Part shown: positions 1 through 6,558 of the stretch, piece after piece
How the letters are laid out: each line of letters begins with the position of its first letter
How positions within the stretch are numbered: position 1 is the stretch's first letter
Origin: a virus
DNA length: 22,454 bases
IMG/VR virus record: IMGVR_UViG_3300000235_000018
Coordinates: 5,577 to 28,030 of that record
Strand: one strand, 5' to 3'
The notes under the pieces: model-generated
The model's database searches: none
What the model was told of the DNA's origin: nothing
What the model saw: only the letters and a program-made list of their open reading frames with translations
Made by a program: the position numbers and the translations under genes

Positions 1-35
1 ATTCATCTAAAGTAAAGAAATAAGAAGGTGGTGCC

Positions 36-272
36 ATGGAAGCAATAAAAATTACATTTAAAACCAATGAAGGTAAAGAAGTTGAATTATCTATAGAAGA
101 GGTCAGAGACCTTTACAACCAATTAGTAAACTATCTTGGAATAAGGTACTATTATCCACAGTACTATTATCCACAGTATAACTATCCACACACAACAGAT
201 AAGGTAGATATATACAAAAGTGTCTATACTAATGGTAATTTTGATGATACAAATTATAAAAAACGTAAATAA
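36..272 (+). CDS. Small hypothetical phage protein with Tyr-Pro repeats
   Basis: A 78-residue protein of unknown function. It starts at the ATG at 36 behind a good ribosome binding site (AAGGTGGT, about 6 bases upstream). Residues 1-30 look like a short beta-strand followed by an acidic helix (EVELSIEEVRDLYNQL). Residues 38-52 are three copies of a Tyr-rich pentapeptide (YYYPQ, YYYPQ, YNYPH), and the tail is basic (KKRK). I see no signal peptide, membrane segment or catalytic motif. Short acidic-helix proteins of this sort are common accessory genes in large phages. It precedes the ART-like cluster but is separated from it by a late promoter, so it may end a different transcription unit. Confidence 0.65.
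   Translation: MEAIKITFKTNEGKEVELSIEEVRDLYNQLVNYLGIRYYYPQYYYPQYNYPHTTDKVDIYKSVYTNGNFDDTNYKKRK
147..191 (+). repeat. 15-bp in-frame tandem repeat
   Basis: Two exact copies of a 15-base unit (TACTATTATCCACAG) and a third degenerate copy encode the YYYPQ / YYYPQ / YNYPH pentapeptides of the 36-272 gene. The unit is a multiple of three, so copy-number change by slippage would keep the frame. Confidence 0.8.
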
Positions 273-296
273 ACACTTATCCATCTTTCAAAAAAC

Positions 297-304
297 TATA
301 AATA
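297..304 (+). promoter_or_regulatory. T4-type late promoter (TATAAATA)
   Basis: An exact match to the T4 late promoter -10 octamer lies in the 99-base gap between the 36-272 gene and the next start at 372. A second near-match, TATAAATT, lies at 316-323. Transcription from either would read into the 372 gene and the ART-like cluster. The octamer is AT-rich and can occur by chance, but its intergenic position and orientation are right. Confidence 0.55.
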
Positions 305-332
305 CTTAAAAGGACTATAAATTAGTTGTATG

Positions 333-358
333 AAAGCGTACAATAAGTTGTACGCTTT
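333..358 (+). promoter_or_regulatory. Perfect 9-bp hairpin in the leader of the 372 gene
   Basis: AAAGCGTAC and GTACGCTTT form a perfect 9-bp stem around the 8-base loop AATAAGTT, extendable by two G-U pairs. It ends just before the ribosome binding site GAAGGA (360-365) of the 372 start. Four T residues follow the stem, then purines, so it is a poor terminator. It would sit in the 5' leader of a transcript from the TATAAATA at 297, where it could protect the RNA end or affect translation. Confidence 0.55.
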
Positions 359-371
359 TGAAGGATTAACC

Positions 372-731
372 ATGAATTTTGAACGAATGTCTAAAATTTT
401 GACCGATGACAGACCATTATATGAACCACCTTCCATAAACAATCTACTTAATGAGAATGTTGATATCGTTAAGGATGATGAAGATGCTTTATATAATGGT
501 ATTTTAATGGGAAAAAATGTAGTATTAAATTCATATATTGATATATATGATGTAAATGACAGGGTAGTATATATCACTAAAAAAAGAAAAAACATAACAG
601 AAGTCAAGTTTTTTTCTGAAATGAGGGAAATGGTTGATATTATTATAGAAATGTGTGATAATATGTCCTGGCAGTTTGAAGAAGATGAAACAGAAGAGAA
701 CATTATTTTTAAAATAAAGGTAAGTATATGA
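372..731 (+). CDS. Hypothetical acidic protein ahead of the ART-like cluster
   Basis: A 119-residue acidic protein of unknown function. I chose the ATG at 372 because GAAGGA lies 6 bases upstream. An earlier in-frame ATG at 330 has no ribosome binding site, and its codons form the leader hairpin. The N-terminal half has a disordered-looking DDRPLYEPP segment, and the C-terminal half alternates strands and an acidic helix. No catalytic motif is visible, and it lacks the MKLxxFLNE start of the following five genes. Its stop overlaps the next start (ATGA at 728-731), so it is probably co-transcribed and translationally coupled with the first ART-like gene. Confidence 0.6.
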   Translation: MNFERMSKILTDDRPLYEPPSINNLLNENVDIVKDDEDALYNGILMGKNVVLNSYIDIYDVNDRVVYITKKRKNITEVKFFSEMREMVDIIIEMCDNMSWQFEEDETEENIIFKIKVSI

Positions 732-1330
732 AATTACAGACATTTTTGAATGAAGATACTGATATAGACTTTGATACTGTTCTAAAAGAATGTTCAGAGA
801 TCGTTGATATATATAAACAAATCAAGAGTTTCTTGTATCGTGGGTCAAAGCATAACTTTGCACAGGATATAACTAAAATAACCCCAAGAACAGACAGAAG
901 GCCATTAGACTCAAGTGTTGAAGTATCCAGAAAACTTGATGATGAGTTTTATAAGAGATTCAAATGGAGGCCAAGATCAGAAGGTGTTTTCTGTACAAGC
1001 ACTCTTTCAAATGCACATACTTACGGTGATTCATATATATTTTTTCCTAAAAATGGTTTTAAATTCGTTTGGTCAAGAAAATTCGAGGATTTTTACTCAA
1101 ATATCTATGATGCCTACTATAGTGAGTATTATACTACAGTTGATATAAATAAGTTTTTTACATTAGAAGATAAGTATATGGATTTTGAAAAGATTGTCTC
1201 TGAATATACCAATAGGGATATAAAAGATGCCATAGAAATAGGACATGAAATGATGTTTAAATGTGATTACTACTACATGGCAGATTACACGGAGACAAAT
1301 TATTTGAAGTTATTGAATTCGTTGGATTAG
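728..1330 (+). CDS. ART-like putative capsid-packaged protein, paralogue A1
   Basis: A 200-residue protein, first of five paralogues. Residues 1-9 (MKLQTFLNE) form a short amphipathic start ending in LxE, which matches the T4 gp21 prohead-protease cleavage preference and resembles the capsid-targeting sequence of T4 internal proteins and Alt. The body fits an ADP-ribosyltransferase pattern: Arg38 in LYRG, a VFCTS strand at 87-91 (S-T-S equivalent), and Glu174 in GHEMMFK near the C-terminus (ARTT-loop equivalent). The residue two before Glu174 is Gly, not the usual Glu or Gln, so activity and target are uncertain. The ribosome binding site is AAAGGTAAG. Inferred role: an NAD-dependent modifier injected with the DNA. 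It could also be an inactive fold or a related NAD-binding family. Confidence 0.6.
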   Translation: MKLQTFLNEDTDIDFDTVLKECSEIVDIYKQIKSFLYRGSKHNFAQDITKITPRTDRRPLDSSVEVSRKLDDEFYKRFKWRPRSEGVFCTSTLSNAHTYGDSYIFFPKNGFKFVWSRKFEDFYSNIYDAYYSEYYTTVDINKFFTLEDKYMDFEKIVSEYTNRDIKDAIEIGHEMMFKCDYYYMADYTETNYLKLLNSLD

Positions 1331-1339
1331 GGGAAGTAT

Positions 1340-1969
1340 ATGAAATTACAGACATTTTTGAATGAAGATACTGATATAGACTTTAATACTGTTCTAAAAG
1401 AATGTTCGGAAATCATTGATATTTATAATGATGTCGGAAAGGTTTTGTATCGTGGATCAAAGAGCCATTCAGCAAGTTCAATCATAAAGGTATATCCGAG
1501 AAATGATAGGAGACCATTAGATATGCCTATATACATATCTAATGCCCTTGATGATGAATTTTATCAAATGTTTGATTGGAAGCCAAGATCAGAAGGTGTT
1601 TTCTGTACGTCAGATTATAATGTTGCCTCATCCTATTCTAACAATTATGATAGAATGGCTTATGTTTTCTTCCCAAAGAATGGTTTTAAGTTTTTATGGT
1701 CTACTGACTTTGAGGACTTGTTTTCAGATGTTTTCGATTGTAATAATGACGATTATAAGACATTCGATGATGATAATGATGATGAAGATGAAGAAGATTA
1801 TGATTATAGAGGATGGGAATGGGATTATGAAAAGATAGTGTCCACCTATACAGATAAGAACATAGGGAACGCAATAAGATCTAGGAACGAGATGGCTTTT
1901 AAGTGCGACTGGTATTATCTGGTAAACAAAGATGATGCAACTATGTTGTCTTTTTTCGAGAATTCTTGA
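1340..1969 (+). CDS. ART-like putative capsid-packaged protein, paralogue A2
   Basis: A 209-residue paralogue of the preceding gene. Residues 1-15 are almost identical (MKLQTFLNEDTDIDF), and the LYRG (Arg38), GVFCTS (86-91) and NEMAFKCD (Glu184) motifs align. It differs by an insertion at about 138-157 made almost entirely of Asp and Glu, which lies before the conserved WEWDYEKIVSTYTDKNIGNA block. The ribosome binding site GGGGAAG is 4 bases before the ATG, and the gap to the previous stop is 9 bases, so they are one operon. The near-identical starts and diverged middles suggest recent tandem duplication followed by divergence, perhaps towards different host targets. Confidence 0.6.
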   Translation: MKLQTFLNEDTDIDFNTVLKECSEIIDIYNDVGKVLYRGSKSHSASSIIKVYPRNDRRPLDMPIYISNALDDEFYQMFDWKPRSEGVFCTSDYNVASSYSNNYDRMAYVFFPKNGFKFLWSTDFEDLFSDVFDCNNDDYKTFDDDNDDEDEEDYDYRGWEWDYEKIVSTYTDKNIGNAIRSRNEMAFKCDWYYLVNKDDATMLSFFENS

Positions 1970-1988
1970 AGATTACGGTGAACACTGC

Positions 1989-2612
1989 ATGAGATTAAAC
2001 AAATTTCTTAATGAAAACAATAATATAGATTTCAACGATATCATAAAAGATTGTTCTGATATCATTGACATATATAGGGAAACAAATAATGTTTTATTTC
2101 GTGGCATAAAATATTGTAAGGATAACCAAGTAATTTCATTGATATATCCCAGAAATGACAGAAGGCCTGTAGACACACCGGAAGAAATTTCAGACGATTT
2201 GGATGATGAGTTTTATAAGAGATTCAAATGGAAACCGAGGAGAGAAGGTGTTTTCTGTACATCAGATAGTTCCACAGCAAAGAGTTTTGATGGGAATAGA
2301 GAATTACGCATAGTTTTCCCAAAGAATGGTTTTAAGTTTTTATGGTCTGATACCTTTGATGACTTGTTTTCAGATGTTTTTGAAAAACATAACATAAGTT
2401 ATGCAAAAATAAAAGGGGATAACTATGATTATTATAATGAGTGGGAATGGGATTATGAAAAGATAGTGTCCACCTATTCAGATAAGAACATAGGGAACGC
2501 AGTGAAATCGGGGAATGAGGTAATGATCAAATGTAATTACTATTATTTGGTTATATTGAGTGAAGCTACTGATTTTATTAATAATTTAGAGATCACGGTG
2601 AATACTACATGA
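1989..2612 (+). CDS. ART-like putative capsid-packaged protein, paralogue A3
   Basis: A 207-residue paralogue. The frame is open back to 1932, but the ATG at 1989 restores the family start MRLNKFLNEN and has the ACGGTGA ribosome binding site shared by the next two genes; the upstream 19 codons lie mostly inside the previous gene. Motifs are Arg38 in LFRG, GVFCTS (87-92) and Glu177 in GNEVMIK, the most ART-like version of the C-terminal motif in subfamily A. The WEWDYEKIVSTYSDKNIGNA block is nearly the same as in paralogue A2. The stop overlaps the next ATG (ATGA at 2609), implying coupled translation. Confidence 0.6.
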   Translation: MRLNKFLNENNNIDFNDIIKDCSDIIDIYRETNNVLFRGIKYCKDNQVISLIYPRNDRRPVDTPEEISDDLDDEFYKRFKWKPRREGVFCTSDSSTAKSFDGNRELRIVFPKNGFKFLWSDTFDDLFSDVFEKHNISYAKIKGDNYDYYNEWEWDYEKIVSTYSDKNIGNAVKSGNEVMIKCNYYYLVILSEATDFINNLEITVNTT

Positions 2613-3355
2613 GATTACAGAATTTTTTGAATGAGGGTAGAGGTAAGGAACTATCGAAAGAAGAGGCTCTTGACTTTGTTTTAACAAAGTGCACAGATTC
2701 TGCTGTGACTACGGCAGATCATTTATATAGGGGATATGAAGGCCCAGAATATGTTTTGGTTGATCCAACAAAGTTTTCCGAAAGAGAAAGCCCTAATGCA
2801 ATAAACAACTATTACAATTTATTGTTAAGCAATCTACCGAGTTGGTCTAAATACCCGAAACGTAACAAATCCATTGTGGCGTCAACAAATTCTAAATATG
2901 CGAGTCATTACGGTGATTTGTACTTTGTCCTTCCTGTTGACAACACAAAAATGGGTCTATGCCCGGAAAATGATTTGTGGATGTCATTCGGCAAATCTGG
3001 TGTGCCCATCCTCGATGATTTAAACAGAATATTGACGAATGTGGTGGGTGACAGGATAGATAATTGGCGTGAATTAAAAGAGGCCCTCATGCAAGCATAC
3101 TTTGATGAAACCGAGGATTTTAATTATGTCCAAGATTTATTCGAGCAACATGGCTGCGATGTTCAGATACAGCCAGGTAAAGAGATTAACAATTGGCTTG
3201 ATTTGGTCGAAAACATACTTGAACCAGACAGGAATGGCTTTGATTTAATTAATATAAGAAAATCTTATCCTTTAAATAGGGAGGTTTGGTTTGACCGCCC
3301 TTGCATATTAGTTCGTGAGGATGAATATGATGAATTTTCTAAAGATTTTAGGTGA
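2609..3355 (+). CDS. ART-like putative capsid-packaged protein, subfamily B, copy 1
   Basis: A 248-residue protein of a second subfamily with the same start (MRLQNFLNEG). Conserved marks are Arg41 in LYRG, the NNYYNLLLSNLPSW helix (67-79), a YPKRNKSIVAST segment with Ser-Thr at 92-93 (S-T-S equivalent), GLCPENDLW (116-124), and Glu225 in NREVWFD near the C-terminus. I recognise this YYxLLxxNxPxWxxYPKR...ST family from many T4-like phage genomes, where it is usually left hypothetical. R-ST-E order and C-terminal placement fit the ART fold, although the residue two before the Glu is Asn. The LxE start again suggests head packaging and prohead-protease trimming. Confidence 0.6.
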   Translation: MRLQNFLNEGRGKELSKEEALDFVLTKCTDSAVTTADHLYRGYEGPEYVLVDPTKFSERESPNAINNYYNLLLSNLPSWSKYPKRNKSIVASTNSKYASHYGDLYFVLPVDNTKMGLCPENDLWMSFGKSGVPILDDLNRILTNVVGDRIDNWRELKEALMQAYFDETEDFNYVQDLFEQHGCDVQIQPGKEINNWLDLVENILEPDRNGFDLINIRKSYPLNREVWFDRPCILVREDEYDEFSKDFR

Positions 3356-3390
3356 AATATGACGATTTCAAAATAATTTTTAAAAAATAC

Positions 3391-3398
3391 TATAAATA
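3391..3398 (+). promoter_or_regulatory. T4-type late promoter (TATAAATA)
   Basis: An exact TATAAATA octamer lies 46 bases before the ATG at 3444, in the only sizeable gap (88 bases) inside the ART-like cluster. It would give the last ART-like gene its own late transcription, as expected for a virion component. Confidence 0.6.
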
Positions 3399-3443
3399 GA
3401 TTATAGAAGAGATCAATTATTTGAGGATTACGGTGAATACTAT

Positions 3444-4193
3444 ATGAGATTACGAAATTTTTTGAATGAAGATAGAGGCACGGGAATATCAAAAGAAGAG
3501 GCTTTTGACTTTATTAAAACAAAGTGCATAGATTCTGCTGTGAATTCGGTGAATCATTTATATAGGGGATACGAGCGGGGCCCAGAATATGTTTTAATTA
3601 ATCCAACAACGTTTTCTGAAAGGGAAAGCCCTGGTGTAGTAAACAAATATTATAATTTATTGTTAAACAATTTACCGAGTTGGTCTAAATACCCAAAACG
3701 TAACAAATCCATTGTGGCATCAACGAGTCATAGTTATGCAAATACCAATAGTGATTTGTACTTTGTTTTCCCGGTGGCTGGTGCAAAAATGGGTATGTGT
3801 CCAGAGAATGATTTGTGGTGGTCATTCGGCAAATCTGGTATACTCGCCATCGATAGTTTAAACAAAATATTGGCAAATGTAGTGGGTGACAGGATAAATA
3901 ACTGGCATGAATTAAAAGAGGCCCTCATGCAAGCAAAGTTTGATGTAATCAAGGATCTTGATTATGCCCAAAATTTATTTGGAAAATATGCATGTGAATT
4001 GGTAATACAGCCAGATAAGGAGACTAATACCTGGTTTGATTTGGTCGAAAACATACTTGAACCTGACAGGAATGACTTTAATTTAATTAATGTACGCAAA
4101 TCTTATCCTTTAAATAGAGAGGTTTGGTTTGATAGTCTTTGTGTAATGATTCGTGGAGATAAATTTAACAAATTTTCTAAAGATTTTAGGTAA
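3444..4193 (+). CDS. ART-like putative capsid-packaged protein, subfamily B, copy 2
   Basis: A 249-residue close relative of the preceding gene, sharing the start (MRLRNFLNED), LYRG (Arg41), the YPKRNKSIVAST strand, CPENDLWWSFGKSG, the ILEPDRNxFxLIN block, and Glu226 in NREVWFD. The upstream 18 bases (ATTACGGTGAATACTAT) nearly repeat those before the two previous genes, so the duplicated unit included the ribosome binding site. Changes cluster in the middle third (for example SHSYANTNSD against NSKYASHYGD). Its 3' end overlaps the converging uvsW gene by 8 bases. It has its own late promoter at 3391. Predicted NAD-dependent transferase activity is inferred only. Confidence 0.6.
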   Translation: MRLRNFLNEDRGTGISKEEAFDFIKTKCIDSAVNSVNHLYRGYERGPEYVLINPTTFSERESPGVVNKYYNLLLNNLPSWSKYPKRNKSIVASTSHSYANTNSDLYFVFPVAGAKMGMCPENDLWWSFGKSGILAIDSLNKILANVVGDRINNWHELKEALMQAKFDVIKDLDYAQNLFGKYACELVIQPDKETNTWFDLVENILEPDRNDFNLINVRKSYPLNREVWFDSLCVMIRGDKFNKFSKDFR

Positions 4194-5631
4194 AATATAA
4201 GCCTTCTTCCTTATAATTGGTTTCATTTACTTCAAAATTTTCTGAATTATAGTATCTATGTCGTTTTACACCATGATCTTCCAGAAATTTAACATTGTCA
4301 ATAATATCATATATTACAGAAAAATCTTTGGCCTCATGCTTTCTTAATGTTCTACCAATAGACTGTAGTGTACGGATTTTAGATTTAAAGGGTGATGCAA
4401 ATAAAATATACTTTAAAGAAGGTATATTTATGCCTACACTAAAAATCTGATAAGTGGCTATTATTATTATGTTATTTCGTTTTCCTAATTCATTTCTCCA
4501 AAATTCCCTATCTTCTGGTTTTGTATCACCATGAATGAATACAACCTCTTTGTTTACTTTTGAATTTTCAAAAAATTCTTTTAATACAACCCCTTCCTTT
4601 TCTACCTTGCCCACTAATACGAGAATATTACTATCTACTTTATTCACAATATTTTTCAATAAAGTCATTCTTGCCTTGTTATTAAAGGCTTTTTCCTTAA
4701 TTATTTGATAATCACCGGAATAGTAATTAGGGTTTGAATAGTCTATACTTATTGATTCTATTTTACATTGAGTAATATAGCCCAAATCAGCCAGTTCAGA
4801 CGCTTTAATTGTTTTTACTATTGGGCCGAGATAGGACTTTACGTTCCACGTGTCAATCTTATTTTCTGGCATCGTTCCCGTAAAACCAAATCTCCATGTA
4901 GCATTTATGCATTTACTCAATAAAGTCCTTAAAACTAAAGATTTGCTTGAGTGCACCTCATCTACTATAACACAATCAAAATCCTCTAATACACCATTGT
5001 TCGTTCTGTCATAAGTACTTTTTAAACTCTGCCATGTTGATATTACGATACTTCTGTCAAATTCCTTTGCTTTTGTATATACCTTACCTAACAAAGATTC
5101 GTCAATACCGTATTCAACAAAGTCTTTATACATCTGTATTACAAGTGATATGGTAGGAACGATTATGATAGTCTTTTTGATTAAATCATTATTCATTAAA
5201 GTGCGCACTATATAAGCAATGATACCACTCTTTCCTGAAGCTGTTGCCGCCACTATAATTGATGATCTATGTTTCAGAGCAGTTTCTATACACTCTAATT
5301 GATAGGGCCTCGGAAAGATATTCAAATCATAATCAAGTTCTACGTCTATTCCGGTAAACTTGTCTATTATCTTCTTATCCATCTTTATTTCTATATCAGG
5401 GTATTTTGTCTTATGAAATTTTAAAAGGTCTAAAGTAAGGCCATACGGTAGACTTCTTGTTTGAACATCGAACATTGATATCTTTCCATCCCACACACCT
5501 GCTTTATATTTCGGTAGATATCTGAATCCTTCTACATAATCAGTAAAGTATTCTTTAACATCTTTCAGATAAGCCCTATCCCCCGAATCAACACGAATCC
5601 GTAAATCATCTATATATGTTATGTTTACCAA
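4186..5631 (-). CDS. uvsW: UvsW-type SF2 recombination helicase
   Basis: A 481-residue superfamily 2 DNA helicase close in length to T4 UvsW (about 500). UvsW unwinds and branch-migrates recombination intermediates and R-loops and helps switch from origin- to recombination-dependent replication. The N-terminal 100 residues hold the UvsW-type DNA-binding region (YLPKYKAGVWDGK at 39-51). Then come RPYQ (108-111, Q motif region), Walker A ATASGKS (129-135), motif II DEVH (224-227), motif III FTGT (250-253) and motif VI QSIGRTLRK (423-431) with its arginine finger. It lies directly downstream of the UvsY-like gene (4 bases apart), the same partner as in T4. The 3' end overlaps the converging ART-like gene by 8 bases, with no terminator visible. 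Confidence 0.93.
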   Translation of the reverse strand: MVNITYIDDLRIRVDSGDRAYLKDVKEYFTDYVEGFRYLPKYKAGVWDGKISMFDVQTRSLPYGLTLDLLKFHKTKYPDIEIKMDKKIIDKFTGIDVELDYDLNIFPRPYQLECIETALKHRSSIIVAATASGKSGIIAYIVRTLMNNDLIKKTIIIVPTISLVIQMYKDFVEYGIDESLLGKVYTKAKEFDRSIVISTWQSLKSTYDRTNNGVLEDFDCVIVDEVHSSKSLVLRTLLSKCINATWRFGFTGTMPENKIDTWNVKSYLGPIVKTIKASELADLGYITQCKIESISIDYSNPNYYSGDYQIIKEKAFNNKARMTLLKNIVNKVDSNILVLVGKVEKEGVVLKEFFENSKVNKEVVFIHGDTKPEDREFWRNELGKRNNIIIIATYQIFSVGINIPSLKYILFASPFKSKIRTLQSIGRTLRKHEAKDFSVIYDIIDNVKFLEDHGVKRHRYYNSENFEVNETNYKEEGLYFT

Positions 5632-5635
5632 AATT

Positions 5636-6049
5636 TTATACCCCGTATGTCATTGATTTTAGAAAGGTCTGCATATTCCAGCTTTGTTTTTCAAGGGCTT
5701 TCCTTATATTGTCATAAAATTCAACAAATATCATCTGTTTATTTAATATTTCATTTACCCTTGTTATGTGTTCATCCTTTGGTAGATAGTACTTCTCTAT
5801 TTCATTTTGTTTCAATAAAACCGAATGTTTAGTCTTATAAAAGTTATAACGATCACCTATAACCTTCTCTTTTAATTCAAGTATTTTATTGTATTTATTT
5901 TTCTCTTTTTGATATAATTCAGTAAACATCCATATCTTATTAGAATTTTCAGATAATTTCTCTTTTATGTTAGTTTCATTGAAAGACAGAAGCTTTTCGA
6001 CTTCATATTCTTTCGTTAATTTATCTATGATTTCATCATATTCTTCCAT
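5636..6049 (-). CDS. uvsY: UvsY-like recombination mediator
   Basis: A 137-residue, strongly charged, mostly helical protein of the same length as T4 UvsY. UvsY loads the UvsX recombinase on single-stranded DNA coated with gp32. The pattern agrees by eye: an acidic N-terminus, a central K/E-rich helix containing KEKVIGDRYNFYKTKH, and a C-terminal FxDNIRKALEKQSWNMQTFLK helix that matches the UvsY end (a short Asp/Ala/Ile segment then a conserved 'I..hiqdmr'-like helix). Sequence identity is low, so gene order matters: it sits immediately upstream of uvsW, as in T4-like phages. The start has a GAGGG ribosome binding site and the gene is the first in its transcript. Confidence 0.72.
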   Translation of the reverse strand: MEEYDEIIDKLTKEYEVEKLLSFNETNIKEKLSENSNKIWMFTELYQKEKNKYNKILELKEKVIGDRYNFYKTKHSVLLKQNEIEKYYLPKDEHITRVNEILNKQMIFVEFYDNIRKALEKQSWNMQTFLKSMTYGV

Positions 6050-6077
6050 TTATTTACCCTCAAATTCATTTAAATTT

Positions 6078-6106
6078 ATTGTATCACAAAGGTATTTACT
6101 TGTAAA
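6078..6106 (-). promoter_or_regulatory. Sigma70-type promoter for uvsY-uvsW
   Basis: On the minus strand, TTTACA (6106-6101) and TACAAT (6083-6078) are separated by exactly 17 bases and point at the uvsY start at 6049. The -35 box is only 5 bases from the -35 box of the divergent promoter at 6112. Confidence 0.7.
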
Positions 6107-6111
6107 TTCAG

Positions 6112-6140
6112 TTGACAAGTCTTTTTATTTATGATAATAT
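6112..6140 (+). promoter_or_regulatory. Sigma70-type promoter for the helicase operon
   Basis: Consensus TTGACA (6112-6117), a 17-base spacer and TAATAT (6135-6140) lie 28 bases before the ATG at 6169. This is a host-type promoter, as expected for early or middle phage genes, and contrasts with the TATAAATA elements near the virion-type genes. Confidence 0.72.
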
Positions 6141-6168
6141 TAACCATATTTGAAAGGAGATAGTTTAT

Positions 6169-6558
6169 ATGACAGATTTAGAAGTAGTATACAGAAGGGA
6201 AAATTCATGGTTTACAGGTACGATAAAAGATGATAAACTACGGAAAAAGAAAGATATAAAGAAACTGTCTGATGCAACGAGTACAAATGATTATCTAACG
6301 GTAAAACAATGGGTTTCTTTGAATGATGATTCAATGAAGGTTGATGACCTTTTCAAGAAATTTAAGATAGATTCTTTATATGTAAGGGAAGTTGGTGTCG
6401 TAATGGATAGTCCCTCAACCATGAAGGAAATTAAACAGGCAGAAAAAGACTGGTGGGCTACATTAAACGAAAAATGTGTTGGTTGTTCAAAGAAATGTAA
6501 ACAAAGTTCTAAAGTTGAAGTACTGAAATGTAAATACACTCCAATTAAAGGAAAGTAG
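6169..6558 (+). CDS. Hypothetical Cys-cluster protein before the replicative helicase
   Basis: A 129-residue protein that I do not recognise. The first half is basic and helical. The C-terminal third holds DWWATLNEKC and four cysteines (C103, C106, C110, C121; C-x2-C-x3-C-x10-C) that could bind zinc or an iron-sulphur cluster. It starts behind a strong ribosome binding site (AAAGGAGAT) and is the first gene after the promoter at 6112. Its stop directly abuts the helicase start (TAG then ATG at 6559), so the two are co-expressed. A role in replication is suggested by context only. Confidence 0.65.
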   Translation: MTDLEVVYRRENSWFTGTIKDDKLRKKKDIKKLSDATSTNDYLTVKQWVSLNDDSMKVDDLFKKFKIDSLYVREVGVVMDSPSTMKEIKQAEKDWWATLNEKCVGCSKKCKQSSKVEVLKCKYTPIKGK

